Shown: positions 32,689-41,665, numbered from the stretch's first letter. The stretch is 45,470 nt of DNA from Kitasatospora griseola (GCF_014648555.1 NZ_BMRI01000007.1:52156-97625), one strand, 5' to 3'. Numbers and translations are program-made. The notes: a model not told the origin generated them from the sequence alone.

Positions 32689-34026
32689 ATGCCGGTCAAA
32701 TACATCACGGTCAACACCCGCAGCGAACTGTTCGCACCGGCGGTGCGGGCGTTCGGCAACATCGCCATCGTCGGCCGGGCCGGATTCGGTACGCCGACCA
32801 CGGACCCGGTGCGGTTCACCTCGCCGGTCTCGGCCGCGGAGAAGCTCAAGTCCCTCGGCGGGACCACCTTGACGGCGCAGGCGACCAAGGGAGACAAAAA
32901 GGCCACCGTGGCAGCGAAGGTTCCGGCACCGGTGCTGGTGCGGTTCACCGACGCCACGCAGGCCGGCCACGTCCAGTCGGAGGTCCACACGGTGACCGCC
33001 GTGAGCACGCCGTCCACGGGGGCCGCTGCCACTTTCGATCTCACCCTGGACAGCGAGCTGAGCGCCACTTACAGCGTCGGAACGAAAGTCACCCAGGAGA
33101 GCGACAGCGACCTGGCGACGGCGATCCGCACGGCGTTCGCGCAGACCCCGCCCCCGACCGTGGTCTGGGGCGTCCCGCTGGCGCCGGACTCCCCCAAGTG
33201 GGAGGACGGCCTGACCGAGGTCGACAAGCTCGACGTCCAGATCGTGCTGCTCGCCCGCACCCCGCTCGCCTCGAACAGCTCGGACAACACGGACGCCCTC
33301 ACGAAGCTGAAGAACCACGTGACGGCCGATCTCGGCGACGGCAAGGAGCGGATCGGCGTGGCCATGCTCGATCAGGGCGTGAGCACCGACGAGCTGGCCA
33401 CCCTCGTCGTCCCGCCGCTCATCGACGAGCGGATGGTGCTGATCGCCCACAAGTCTCCGGACGACGTCGCCGCGGCACTGGCCGGCGTCATCGCGGGCTG
33501 CGAGCCGCACATCTCGCTGCTGCTCAAGCCGATCAGCGTCGCGATGCCCGACGTGTTCTCGGACAACGAGATCGACGCCTTCAACCAGGTCGGGGTCAAC
33601 TGGATCACCAAGCCGGTGCTGCTGCCGGGCCAGGCCCTGTACCTCGGCGAGGGCTACACCTCGGACTGGAGCCACGACAAGAAGTACGTCGACATCGTCC
33701 GCGTCCTCGACGACATCAACTTCCGGATCAAGGCCGCCCTGATCCCGGCGCTCGGCAACGTGCGCCTGTCCCGGGTCGGGCTCCGCACCGTCGAGACGGT
33801 CGTGCAGGCGGTGCTGTCGCCACTGGTGGCGCGGCAGGTCATCGACGGATTCGGCGTCGTCATCCCGCTGCTGGCACTGCTGGACAAGGACACGGCGGAC
33901 CTCATCCCCGTCGAGGCCGAGGAGATCAGCACCGCCCGGGCGAACCGGTCCGTCGACATGAGCGTCGAGGTGGTCTACGCGGGAGCGATCCACCGGCTGA
34001 CGATCGACCTCGTGCTCAAGGGCTGA
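32689..34026 (+). CDS. Contractile tail sheath protein
   Basis: 445 aa. The N-terminus (TRSELFAPAVRAFGNIAIVG, GFGTPTTDPVRFTSP) is the typical sheath start with the handshake-arm strand. A middle domain has VDKLDVQIVLLARTPL and IAHKSPDDVAAALAGVIAG. The C-terminal sheath core is YLGEGYTSDWSHDKKYVDIV, DINFRIKAALIPALGNVRLS and the final strand VDMSVEVVYAGAIHRLTIDL. This resembles the DUF2586/gpFI-type sheath group of simple contractile tails. A single sheath gene is present, unlike the two or three of Afp/PVC loci. It polymerises around the tube and contracts to fire the particle. Confidence 0.9.
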   Translation: MPVKYITVNTRSELFAPAVRAFGNIAIVGRAGFGTPTTDPVRFTSPVSAAEKLKSLGGTTLTAQATKGDKKATVAAKVPAPVLVRFTDATQAGHVQSEVHTVTAVSTPSTGAAATFDLTLDSELSATYSVGTKVTQESDSDLATAIRTAFAQTPPPTVVWGVPLAPDSPKWEDGLTEVDKLDVQIVLLARTPLASNSSDNTDALTKLKNHVTADLGDGKERIGVAMLDQGVSTDELATLVVPPLIDERMVLIAHKSPDDVAAALAGVIAGCEPHISLLLKPISVAMPDVFSDNEIDAFNQVGVNWITKPVLLPGQALYLGEGYTSDWSHDKKYVDIVRVLDDINFRIKAALIPALGNVRLSRVGLRTVETVVQAVLSPLVARQVIDGFGVVIPLLALLDKDTADLIPVEAEEISTARANRSVDMSVEVVYAGAIHRLTIDLVLKG

Positions 34027-34058
34027 GCGAGCAGGAACACCAGAAGGAGTGAGACACC

Positions 34059-34463
34059 ATGCCCGACGCCCTGAAATGGGACACCCGGCTGACGGTGATG
34101 CTGAACGGCGTCGCGGTGACGCCGATCGACTCGTTCAACCCGACCTTCAACGTGCCCGTCCAGCCGTTGCATTCGCTGGAGGCGGACAACGTCGCGCACA
34201 TCGTCCAGCCGCAGGCGTTCACCTTCACCATGGCGGTCAAGGCGATCGGCACGGCGGTGGCGACCCTCACCACGATGGCGCTGAACAGCGCCGCGTTCAC
34301 CATCGCCGTGCAGGAGGCCAAGGGGAACGACTGGACGTTCAACAGCATCGCCTTCAACGACTGCTACATCACCTCGGTCGCCACCACCATCGTGATCGAC
34401 GGCGTGCCCACCACCACGTTCAACTGCGTCTGCCTGCAGGCCGTTCCGGCCCTGCCGGGCTGA
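34059..34463 (+). CDS. Tail tube protein (Hcp/gp19-like)
   Basis: 134 aa with AAGGAG nine bases upstream, 32 bp after the sheath. Beta-barrel pattern of tube subunits: TRLTVMLNGVAVTPIDSFNP, VPVQPLHSLEADNV, IVQPQAFTFTMAVKAIG, an IAVQEAKGNDWTFNSIAF segment and VDGVPTTTFNCVCLQA. The LEADN/AHIVQPQ stretch corresponds to the H-x-G/V-type loop of phage tube proteins. It forms the inner hexameric tube that is pushed out on contraction. Confidence 0.88.
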   Translation: MPDALKWDTRLTVMLNGVAVTPIDSFNPTFNVPVQPLHSLEADNVAHIVQPQAFTFTMAVKAIGTAVATLTTMALNSAAFTIAVQEAKGNDWTFNSIAFNDCYITSVATTIVIDGVPTTTFNCVCLQAVPALPG

Positions 34464-34494
34464 CCGGCCGTCAGTCGCGCGGAAGGAGGATCCC

Positions 34495-34734
34495 ATGTCG
34501 GACGGGTACCAGGGCACCATGCCCGAACCGGACGGCGGGCAGGCCGCCGCGCCGCCCGGAGCGAACGGGGCGGCCGGAGCGATCCGGGCGGCCGGACCGG
34601 ACGAGGCGACCGGGGGCGCCGACATCCACTACGTCTTCCCGATCCACGTGGTGCTGGTCGGCGGCACCGGCCGGGCGACCGGAGCTGTCGCGGCCAACAC
34701 CGTCTACGACGCCCTCTACCGGGCGCTGAGTTGA
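34495..34734 (+). CDS. 79-aa protein A with C-terminal FPIxVVLVGG module
   Basis: Strong Shine-Dalgarno GGAAGGAGG. A disordered, Gly/Ala/Pro-rich first half (about 45 residues) precedes DIHYVFPIHVVLVGGTG and a helix AVAANTVYDALYRALS. The strand-strand-helix end resembles the full length of protein B downstream and the N-terminus of the large HNH protein. It sits where phage tails carry assembly chaperones. Function unknown. Confidence 0.75.
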   Translation: MSDGYQGTMPEPDGGQAAAPPGANGAAGAIRAAGPDEATGGADIHYVFPIHVVLVGGTGRATGAVAANTVYDALYRALS

Positions 34735-34764
34735 GCCCTCCGGGGACGAAGGAGAGCCGAGCGC

Positions 34765-35004
34765 ATGCCCCGGATCGAGTGGGAGTTCCCGATCACCGTG
34801 ACGGTCGTCGGCACGCCGTCGCCGGACCGGCTGGCCGAGCTCGGCCGGGCGGTCGAGGAGGCGCTCGCCGCCCGGCTCCGCCAGGCCGGGGAGCTGCTGG
34901 CGGCGAACCGGGTGAACCGCCCGCCGTGCGAGCCGGCGCAGCCGGAGCCCGAGGAGCAGCCCGAACTGGCGGGCCGGCTGCCGCAGTGGGAGCAGGAGCC
35001 ATGA
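34765..35004 (+). CDS. 79-aa protein B, FPIxVxVVG module
   Basis: GAAGGAGAG upstream; its stop overlaps the start of the large HNH protein (ATGA). It reads MPRIEWEFPITVTVVGTPSP, then a helix LAELGRAVEEALAARLRQAG and a Pro/Glu-rich acidic tail. The first 50 residues align by eye with the start of the next protein (VRVHPPEAVVFDAG ... LLEAVGRALA). The coupling suggests that B and the large protein are made in stoichiometric or cotranslational fashion, as expected for a chaperone or adaptor. Confidence 0.75.
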   Translation: MPRIEWEFPITVTVVGTPSPDRLAELGRAVEEALAARLRQAGELLAANRVNRPPCEPAQPEPEEQPELAGRLPQWEQEP

Positions 35005-38000
35005 GCGGCGCCGAGCTGCGGCGGGTCCGGGTCCACCCCCCGGAGGCGGTGGTCTTCGACGCCGGTCCGGCGCAGCTGCCCCCGGACGTGGCGCGGGAGG
35101 TGGAGCAGGTCCTGCTGGAGGCGGTCGGCCGGGCACTGGCCGGGGCGAACCTGCTGGCCGCCGCAGCCCCCGCGCCGCCCGCGCCGATGGCCGGCCCGCC
35201 GGCCGGCGGCGGCCCGCTGCTGGCGTTCTCGCTGTCGGAGTCGGCGGCGGACCAGGGCACGGAGACCGCCGCTGCTCCCCCGCCGCCGCCCGACCGGCTG
35301 CCGCGGCGGGAGCGGACCGCCGACCGGGCCGGGTCCGGTGCGAAGCGCCGGACGTCGGCGGGTGCAATGCGCGGGCCCACCCGGCTGCGGTTCCGGGTGC
35401 GGGTGGACCACGAGATGGACCAGGACGACCTGCTGCGCGAGTTCGTCCGCCAGTACTACCGGATCACGGACCCGCAGGAGGTGGAACGGCGGCTGGCCTG
35501 GTGGCACTGGACGGACAAGCGCGGGCGGTCCGTCACCAAGCAGGACGCCGACCGCCGCTACCTCGACCTGACCGTCACCGACGCCACCGAGACCGAGACG
35601 GCGCTGCTGCCCGAGGCCGAGCGGGAGCGGATCGAGGCGGAGACGGAGGAGCGGCTCCGGCAGGCGATGGGCCTGCCGGCGGGCACGAAGGCCGGCACCG
35701 GCCCGGAGGCGGCGGCCCGCCGGCGCGGCGTGCAGGCGGATGTCGTCGAGGAGCATCTGCGCCGGGAGGTCGCGGACCTGCCCGAGGACGTCCGGCGGGC
35801 CCTGCTGGTGGGCGACCGGCCGCTGTCCGTGCCGGACCTCACCGCGTCCGTGCGGCTGGGGCGCAGGCTCGCGGCGATGACGCCGGAGCAGCGCGCCGCC
35901 TACCTGGACACCGTCACCGCCGAGCCGGGGAGTTGGACGGAGCTGGACGCCTCGGTCGACCGGTTCCTGGCGGACGAGCGCGCCCGCGCCGCCGAGACCG
36001 CCCGGACCGCGGCAGCGGCGGCCCCGCTGTTCGGCCGGGAGGAGCTCTACCTGCTGTGGCGGACCTCGAAGAACCTCGACGAGCAGCAGTCCTTCGGCAT
36101 GGCCGAGCACCCCCCGCCGCCCTCCGACGAGCAGCTGGAGGCCCACCGGCGCCTGACCGAGGCGCTCGCCCGGTGCAGCCTCACCGAGGAGGCGTTCGAG
36201 GCCTCGGTCAACGCCTACCTGGGGCAGTTCCGCGCCGAGGCGGTGCGGATCGCGCTCGACATCCTCGCCCACATCGACCACCAGCTCCAGGAGGAGCGGC
36301 GCAGGCTGCGCACCCCCGGGTACGTCGAGACGATGGTCGCCGCGATCGCGCGGACGTCCGCCCCCGCCGAGTACACCCGGGCCGTCCACCTGGAGGGCGA
36401 GGTCGAATACAACCCTGCCCTCGGCGATTACGTCCCGAAGGAGGGCCTGAACCGGATCGAGGCCGCCGAGTTGCGCGCCCGGGCCGACCGGGAGACCGCG
36501 ATCGCCTCCGGCCACGACCTGCTGGTCGACCCCGAGCGGCTGGGCCGGGGCACCGACCGCGCGAAGCTCTCCCACCTCGACGCGGACGCCGCCCGGGCCT
36601 ACCTGCTGGAGGTCGCGGACCGGCGGCAGGCCGACGGGGAGACCGTCCGGCAGGAGCTGGCGCAGGATCCCGAACGCGTCTTCAGCCAGCCGGGCCTGGT
36701 GGAGGCGACCAAGCGCAGCCTGGGCGTCAAGGACAGGACGGTCTACGCCTGGATCGTCGACGACCACATCGAGGGCATCGCCAGGTTCCACGTGTTCACC
36801 GAGGCCGCCGTCGTCGCCATCACGCTGCTGCTCGCGGCGCTGGTGCCGGTCGGCGGCTGGGTCGCCGCGGCCGCCGTGCTGGCGAACCTCGCGATCACCA
36901 CCGCTCAGGCGGTGCGGGCGATCGAGGAGTACCAGGAGGCGTCCGCCGAGTACGACCTGAGGTTCATCGCGAACGAGCCCTCGCTGCTCTGGGTCGCCCT
37001 CGCCGTGGCCTCGGTGGCCCTGGAACTCCACGTGTCCGCGGTCGCCCTGCTGAAGCGGGGGGCGAACGCCAAGGGCCTGTTCTCGCTCCGGAACGAGTTG
37101 CACGAGTTCGGCGAGGCGAAGGACGCCGCGACGGCGACGGCCCGCTACCGGGACCTGCTCACGAAGATCGACGAGGTCGAGGGCCTGGAGCCGAGGCTCG
37201 CGGAGGTGCTGAAGGCGCGGGCTGCGGCGGAGCAGGGCCTGAAGCGCGTCCTGGGCGAGTTCGCCGGCCGGCTCCACGGCGGTTTCCTGGTCGACCCGAC
37301 CGGGCCGATGGAGGCGATGTACTACCTCGCCAAGAAGCACGTGGCCACCGTCGAAGCCCTGCGCGGCGAGGCCCGGATCGCCGAACTCCTCGGCGACATC
37401 ACGCGGTTGAGCCCGGCGGAGCAGGAGGCGATCACCACCGCGTACGCCCGGGTGAAGGAGATCGTCAAGATCGCCGAGGAGCGCGGTATCGACGACGCCG
37501 TGGCGATGCGGTACGTCGACCGGCTCGCCGCGGAGCGGTCGGCGGCGGTGTTCGAGGAGATCGTGGCCGAGCTGCACGCCTGGCGCCCGCCCACCCCGGA
37601 GCAGCTCCGGGCCGGGAAGGCGCTGGCCGAGGCGAGCGAACGCCTGCGGGCGCTGTACGCGGAACGGGACGCGCTGCTGCGGGAGCTGCGGGCCCGGCCG
37701 AAGACCCCGACGGGGGCCCGGGACGACGCCCGGATCGCGGAGATCGAGGCGGAACTCGACAAACTCTCCGGCGAGTTCGTGACGCGCCCGGGCGGCGTGC
37801 GGGAGCGGGTCGCCGGGAAGGGCGAGATCGCCGAGGCGCACCGCGCGATGGCGCAGGCCGAGGAGGTCGTGATCGCCCTCCGGGTGGATCCGCTCGTCCG
37901 GATGCGGCAGGTCTTCAACGCGTCCCGGGAGCGGGCCGAGGTCGTCGCCTCCGGCGAGGTCGACCAGGTCGGCACGCTGGGCGTCTCCTCCGGCCGGCTG

Positions 38001-38471
38001 GAGGTGGACCACGTCGTCTCGCTGAGCCGGATCACCCGGATGGAGGGCTTCGAGCTGCTGACCGCCGCCGAGCAGAACAGCCTCGCCGTCCGACGGAAGA
38101 ACCTCCGCCTGATGGACGCGTCCGCCAACGCGTCCAAGGGCGAGCACACCTTCGCGACCTGGCCGAACGCCCGGTACTACTACCCCGATGCCGCGGACCT
38201 CGCGAGGTCGCAGGCCCTGGAGGCGGAGCTGATCGAGGAGATGCAGACCTGGATCCGGACCAGGGTCAAGAACCGCCGGCCGGTCGCCGGGCCGCAGCTG
38301 CGAGCCCCGACGGACGTGGACGCGCCGCCGCCCGGGCAGGCCCGGATCCATACGGAGCCCGCGCAGACCCGGATCCACACGGAGGCGGAGCCGCTGCCGG
38401 ACGAGCCCGTCGAGGCCCCGGCCCAGCAGCCGCCGCTGCGCCGCCGCGCCGTACCGAAACCGGAGAGGTAG
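35001..38471 (+). CDS. Large CIS-associated protein with C-terminal HNH-nuclease-like domain
   Basis: 1156 aa, starting in an ATGA overlap. Residues 1-50 carry the short module shared with proteins A and B; a Pro/Ala-rich linker follows. Residues about 115-590 are charged and helical (LRFRVRVDHEMDQDDLLREF, TDKRGRSVTKQDADRRYLDL). A hydrophobic segment at about 600-645 (AAVVAITLLLAALVPVGGWV) is followed by more helices and coiled coil. The C-terminal domain has EVDHVVSL (His1004), KNLRLMD (Asn1034) and NASKGEHTF (Asn1043, Lys1046), an HNH-type layout. The last 40 residues hold a RIHTE repeat and a basic end. A CIS cargo toxin fits best; a tape-measure role, suggested by size and position, is an alternative. 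No immunity gene follows. Confidence 0.75.
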   Translation: MSGAELRRVRVHPPEAVVFDAGPAQLPPDVAREVEQVLLEAVGRALAGANLLAAAAPAPPAPMAGPPAGGGPLLAFSLSESAADQGTETAAAPPPPPDRLPRRERTADRAGSGAKRRTSAGAMRGPTRLRFRVRVDHEMDQDDLLREFVRQYYRITDPQEVERRLAWWHWTDKRGRSVTKQDADRRYLDLTVTDATETETALLPEAERERIEAETEERLRQAMGLPAGTKAGTGPEAAARRRGVQADVVEEHLRREVADLPEDVRRALLVGDRPLSVPDLTASVRLGRRLAAMTPEQRAAYLDTVTAEPGSWTELDASVDRFLADERARAAETARTAAAAAPLFGREELYLLWRTSKNLDEQQSFGMAEHPPPPSDEQLEAHRRLTEALARCSLTEEAFEASVNAYLGQFRAEAVRIALDILAHIDHQLQEERRRLRTPGYVETMVAAIARTSAPAEYTRAVHLEGEVEYNPALGDYVPKEGLNRIEAAELRARADRETAIASGHDLLVDPERLGRGTDRAKLSHLDADAARAYLLEVADRRQADGETVRQELAQDPERVFSQPGLVEATKRSLGVKDRTVYAWIVDDHIEGIARFHVFTEAAVVAITLLLAALVPVGGWVAAAAVLANLAITTAQAVRAIEEYQEASAEYDLRFIANEPSLLWVALAVASVALELHVSAVALLKRGANAKGLFSLRNELHEFGEAKDAATATARYRDLLTKIDEVEGLEPRLAEVLKARAAAEQGLKRVLGEFAGRLHGGFLVDPTGPMEAMYYLAKKHVATVEALRGEARIAELLGDITRLSPAEQEAITTAYARVKEIVKIAEERGIDDAVAMRYVDRLAAERSAAVFEEIVAELHAWRPPTPEQLRAGKALAEASERLRALYAERDALLRELRARPKTPTGARDDARIAEIEAELDKLSGEFVTRPGGVRERVAGKGEIAEAHRAMAQAEEVVIALRVDPLVRMRQVFNASRERAEVVASGEVDQVGTLGVSSGRLEVDHVVSLSRITRMEGFELLTAAEQNSLAVRRKNLRLMDASANASKGEHTFATWPNARYYYPDAADLARSQALEAELIEEMQTWIRTRVKNRRPVAGPQLRAPTDVDAPPPGQARIHTEPAQTRIHTEAEPLPDEPVEAPAQQPPLRRRAVPKPER

Positions 38472-38478
38472 GCCCGTC

Positions 38479-38988
38479 ATGCTGTCCGGCTTGAACGTCC
38501 CCGTGCTGATCGGCCCGGTGCCGCTGCTGACCGTCACCAGCCTGACCGTCGACGAGGGCTACCAGGTGGCCCAGATCGCGGGCAGCCGGCTGGCGCAGCT
38601 GGTCTCCCCGACCACCAGGACCATCACGGTCGAGGCGGTGCTGGTCGGCCGGACCAGGCTGCTGATGAAGAAGGGCCTGGAGGCGCTGGCGCTGACCTCG
38701 CGGGCCCTGGCGCCCGCCACCGCGCCGCTGATGAACCTGGCCGGGCTCCCGGTGGTGTGCGGGATGACGATCAGCCTCGACATGCAGATCACCGGCCTGC
38801 GGTTCACCCAGTCCAACCAGAAGCGCGACGCGATCGACGCCAACATCACCCTGGAGCAGGTCCCGCGGTCCAGCCTGTCCGCGCTGATCGGCGAGGCCGC
38901 CGACATGCTGCTCGCGGCCGGCATCGCGGCCGTGCCCACCGTCAGCGACATGATTCCCGTCCGCCGCCAGCTGGGAGGCAAGCTGTGA
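38479..38988 (+). CDS. Probable tail/baseplate protein, 169 aa
   Basis: Starts 7 bp after the large HNH gene and ends in a GTGA overlap. It is beta-rich at first (VPVLIGPVPLLTVTSLTVDE, TRTITVEAVLVGR), then LMKKGLEALALTSRALAP, PVVCGMTISLDMQITGLRFT and ITLEQVPRSSLSAL. The pattern recalls the N-terminal domains of phage baseplate-hub adaptors, in which a tube-like beta sheet mounts the hub. It is encoded just before the probable LysM/gp53-position protein and spike. The assignment comes mainly from context. Confidence 0.6.
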   Translation: MLSGLNVPVLIGPVPLLTVTSLTVDEGYQVAQIAGSRLAQLVSPTTRTITVEAVLVGRTRLLMKKGLEALALTSRALAPATAPLMNLAGLPVVCGMTISLDMQITGLRFTQSNQKRDAIDANITLEQVPRSSLSALIGEAADMLLAAGIAAVPTVSDMIPVRRQLGGKL

Positions 38989-39413
38989 CCACGTCCGCCG
39001 TTCCGACCGTCCCGGCCCTGGAGTTCGAGCGGCTGCCGGTGGAGCCCGACGAGGGTCTTCCGCAGGCGTTCAGCTGCCCGGTCGGCGCCACCGTCTACGA
39101 CTTCGGCCTGTACGCCGAGCTGGCCGCGCCCGATTCCGACCCGCCGGAGACGCTGTACGACCTGGCGGCCCCCGCCCCGGCGCCCACAGCGGTGGCGCCG
39201 CCGGGCTACCTGGTGCTCCGGGTGGTCCGCCAGGGGGCGGCCGGGCCGCGCACGGTGTTCCTGCGCAAGCTCGTCGTCGAACCCGAACTCGTCCACACCG
39301 CAGGACAGTTGGCGATCCGCCTGCTGACCGCCAAGGTGGCCCGGGGCAACCTCAACGGGCCCGGCCACTACGGCACCGAGATCGTGATCGGGGTGGCGCA
39401 GCGATGGGCGTGA
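38985..39413 (+). CDS. Probable tail/baseplate protein in LysM (Afp7) position, 142 aa
   Basis: GTG start overlapping the previous stop (GTGA); its own stop lies inside the spike gene (10-bp overlap). It reads FERLPVEPDEGLPQAFSCPV, YDFGLYAELAAP, YLVLRVVRQGAAG and RKLVVEPELVHTAGQLAIRL, ending GPGHYGTEIVIGVAQRW. It holds the place of the LysM-containing baseplate protein of other CIS loci, but no LysM motif is evident. It may connect the tube end to the hub. Confidence 0.6.
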   Translation: MTTSAVPTVPALEFERLPVEPDEGLPQAFSCPVGATVYDFGLYAELAAPDSDPPETLYDLAAPAPAPTAVAPPGYLVLRVVRQGAAGPRTVFLRKLVVEPELVHTAGQLAIRLLTAKVARGNLNGPGHYGTEIVIGVAQRWA

Positions 39414-41287
39414 TCCTCTGGTACCGGGTGGCGTTCCCGACGCTGGGCCTCACGGTGTCCAACGACGCCACGTCGGCGGGCATCCTGAGCGACGCGGCGA
39501 TCACCGTGGACCACGCGCTCAGCCAGGCCGGCGGCTTCACCGTCGAGCTGGCCACCCTGCCGTTGGCCGCCCACCGGGCGCTGTCGGGCGCGCTGGACGA
39601 CAAGCGCGGCGAGGCGGGCGGCGGCGTCCCGACAGTGATCACCCTCGGGTACCTGGACACGCCGGGCTCCCGGCAGGCCGTGCTGCGGGGCCGGGTGACC
39701 GGGATCGGCGTCTCGCCCCGGTTCCCGCCGCTGGGCGTGTGCCTGACCGGCGACGAGGAGGCCGCGCACCGGCTGCTCGCCGCCACCGGCGCGGCCGACG
39801 GGGACGGGCTCGTGCACTACCACTCCGTGCAGACCACGCCGGCCGCCGCCGCCAAGGCCATCGTCGAGCGCAGCGGCGGCGCCCTCGCGACCGGCGCCTC
39901 CCCGGCCGGGGATCCGCAGGACTTCAACCTGGACGGCCCCAACGACTTCGAGCTGCTGACGGACCTGGCCCGGGACTGCGGGGCGGAGTTCCTGGTGCAG
40001 GACGGCACCGTGCAGTTCGGCACGGCCGTCACCCACCCGCCGAGCGGGCCGGGCCCGTCCGTCCCGGCCGACCCGTCGGCCGCGCTGTCGGCGCTGGCCG
40101 GCGAGGACGCGCTGATCGCGCCCGCGACCGGAACGGTCGCCCGGCTGGCGTCGTTCCGGCCGGTCCGGGCCGCCACCGCCACCACCCTGCGGGTCGCGGG
40201 CGACCTGCCCGACGACGTCTCGGTGGCGGCGTTCGACTTCACCGTGCTGGGCACGCCGGAGCTGCGGACCGGCCAGCTGGTCGCGGCGGGCGTGGCCGGG
40301 TTCGAGAACCCGCTGCGGGGCTACCGGATCATCGAGCTGACCCATTCCTCCTCCCGCGAGGGCTACGTCTGCACCGGCCGGGCGGCCTCCTTCACCGCCG
40401 CACCGGGCGGCATCGGCCTCGGCACCGGCGGCGGGGGCGACGGCGCGAACCGGCGGAACACCGAGGCGGCCCGCCGGGGCAGCCCGACCGCGGTCGTCGA
40501 GGCGATCTCGCAGCGCATCCGCGACGCCCGCGCCGTCTCGCCGTCGGTCGACGTCGGCGAGGTCTCCGCCGCCAAGCCCGACCGGCGGGTCGCCGATCTC
40601 CGGTACGGGCAGGGCGCGGGCCCGCTGGCGGCCGCGCCGAGCGTGGACCTCGCCGTGGCCCCCGGCGGTCCGGTGCTGCACGGCAAGCCGGTGGCGGCGC
40701 CGTTCGCCTGGTACAACACCGGCCTGAGCGTCCCCGTGTACCCGGGCATGCGCGCGCTGCTGCACGGCGTCCGCGGTTCCCGGGCCGACACGGTGGTCGG
40801 CGGATTCCTGTGGAGCAACGAACCGGCGATGGCCCGTCCGGCCGCGAAGGCCGGCGACTGGTGGCTGTGCCTGCCCACCGAGGTCTCGCCCGGCCCGGAC
40901 CCGCGCCCGATCGGCAAGGGCGCCAACGACCTCACCGCGGCGGACGGCCGCCGGGTGATCGAGGCGGCCGGGCTGAAGGTGGTGGTCGGCGCCGCCGCCT
41001 GCTCCGCCGTCGGGGACCGGCCCGCCGAGGGCGACGCCGCGGAGTTCCAGCTCTCGCACGCCTCCGGCACCGAGCTGCGGATCGGCCCGGGCGGCGACGT
41101 CGACCTCACCGCCGCGGCCGGCGCCGAGGTGACGGTGACGGCGGGCCAGACCTCCGTCACGGTCTCCGCCGACCAGGTGCAGGTGGCCGTCGGGCCGTCC
41201 CGACTGAACGTGACCGCAGAACAGGCGAGCGTCAGCGCCGGCGGAGTCGGCCTGACGCTGAAGAAAGGGAAGGTGGCGATCGGCTGA
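39404..41287 (+). CDS. VgrG-like central spike / hub protein (gpD-gpV type)
   Basis: 627 aa. The gpD-like hub shows GFTVELATLPL and the diagnostic FELLTDLARDCGAEFLVQDG followed by TVQFGT. A gp5-OB-like middle region (GLSVPVYPGMRALLHGVRGS, ADTVVGGFLWSNE) leads to a C-terminal repetitive beta section: ELRIGPGGDVDLTAAAGAEV and TVTAGQTSVTVSADQVQVAV, typical of the triangular beta-helix spike. It trimerises under the tube and pierces the target. It overlaps both neighbours, including TGATG with the tip gene. Confidence 0.88.
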   Translation: MGVILWYRVAFPTLGLTVSNDATSAGILSDAAITVDHALSQAGGFTVELATLPLAAHRALSGALDDKRGEAGGGVPTVITLGYLDTPGSRQAVLRGRVTGIGVSPRFPPLGVCLTGDEEAAHRLLAATGAADGDGLVHYHSVQTTPAAAAKAIVERSGGALATGASPAGDPQDFNLDGPNDFELLTDLARDCGAEFLVQDGTVQFGTAVTHPPSGPGPSVPADPSAALSALAGEDALIAPATGTVARLASFRPVRAATATTLRVAGDLPDDVSVAAFDFTVLGTPELRTGQLVAAGVAGFENPLRGYRIIELTHSSSREGYVCTGRAASFTAAPGGIGLGTGGGGDGANRRNTEAARRGSPTAVVEAISQRIRDARAVSPSVDVGEVSAAKPDRRVADLRYGQGAGPLAAAPSVDLAVAPGGPVLHGKPVAAPFAWYNTGLSVPVYPGMRALLHGVRGSRADTVVGGFLWSNEPAMARPAAKAGDWWLCLPTEVSPGPDPRPIGKGANDLTAADGRRVIEAAGLKVVVGAAACSAVGDRPAEGDAAEFQLSHASGTELRIGPGGDVDLTAAAGAEVTVTAGQTSVTVSADQVQVAVGPSRLNVTAEQASVSAGGVGLTLKKGKVAIG

Positions 41288-41664
41288 TGTCATTCGTCCT
41301 GGTCGAAGGAGCAGTCATCACCTGTGTGCACGGCGGTGCGTGCCGACTGCCCGGGCCGGGCAGCACCGCGCTCACCGTGAGCAAGGCGGGCGTCCTGCTG
41401 GCCGGCGCGGAGGCGGGATTCGCCTTCGGGAGCGCCGCCGCACCCGTCCCGGGCATGATCACGCCCTGCCCCGCCGCCCTCCCGAACGGGCAGCCGCAGC
41501 CCTGCGTCACCACACCCACCCGGCCGGTGGGCCTCACCGTGAAGCTCACCGTCGCCGGGCAGCCGGCGCTGCTCGACACCGCGACCGGCGACACCGTGAG
41601 CGGCACCGGAAAGGGCGCCTGGACGATCACGGACGCGGGCCAGCAGATCCTGGAGGCGAGCTGA
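41287..41664 (+). CDS. PAAR-like spike-tip protein
   Basis: 125 aa, coupled to the spike gene by TGATG. The start reads MSFVLVEGAVITCVHGGACR, with a Cys-x-His-Gly-Gly zinc-type site, later CPAALPNGQPQPCVTTPTRP with further Cys residues. This matches the compact PAAR-like tips (DUF4280-type) of CIS and T6SS spikes, which sharpen the VgrG trimer and can carry effectors. No C-terminal toxin extension is present. Confidence 0.82.
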   Translation: MSFVLVEGAVITCVHGGACRLPGPGSTALTVSKAGVLLAGAEAGFAFGSAAAPVPGMITPCPAALPNGQPQPCVTTPTRPVGLTVKLTVAGQPALLDTATGDTVSGTGKGAWTITDAGQQILEAS

Positions 41665-41665
41665 C

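Noticed and set aside
28554..33068. Minus-strand open frame of about 1500 codons
   Set aside because: It lies opposite five well-supported genes, crosses intergenic gaps, and its translation is low in aromatic residues and rich in Arg/Gly/Val/Gln typical of antisense frames in high-GC DNA.
34495..35004. Programmed frameshift between two tail-chaperone genes (gpG/gpGT type)
   Set aside because: The two 79-aa frames are separate, each with its own strong Shine-Dalgarno and a 30-bp gap, and no slippery heptamer was seen.
34716..38537. Minus-strand open frame of about 1270 codons opposite the HNH protein
   Set aside because: Mirror of the codon bias of the plus-strand gene; no domains, and composition dominated by Arg, Gly, Leu and Val-Asp repeats.
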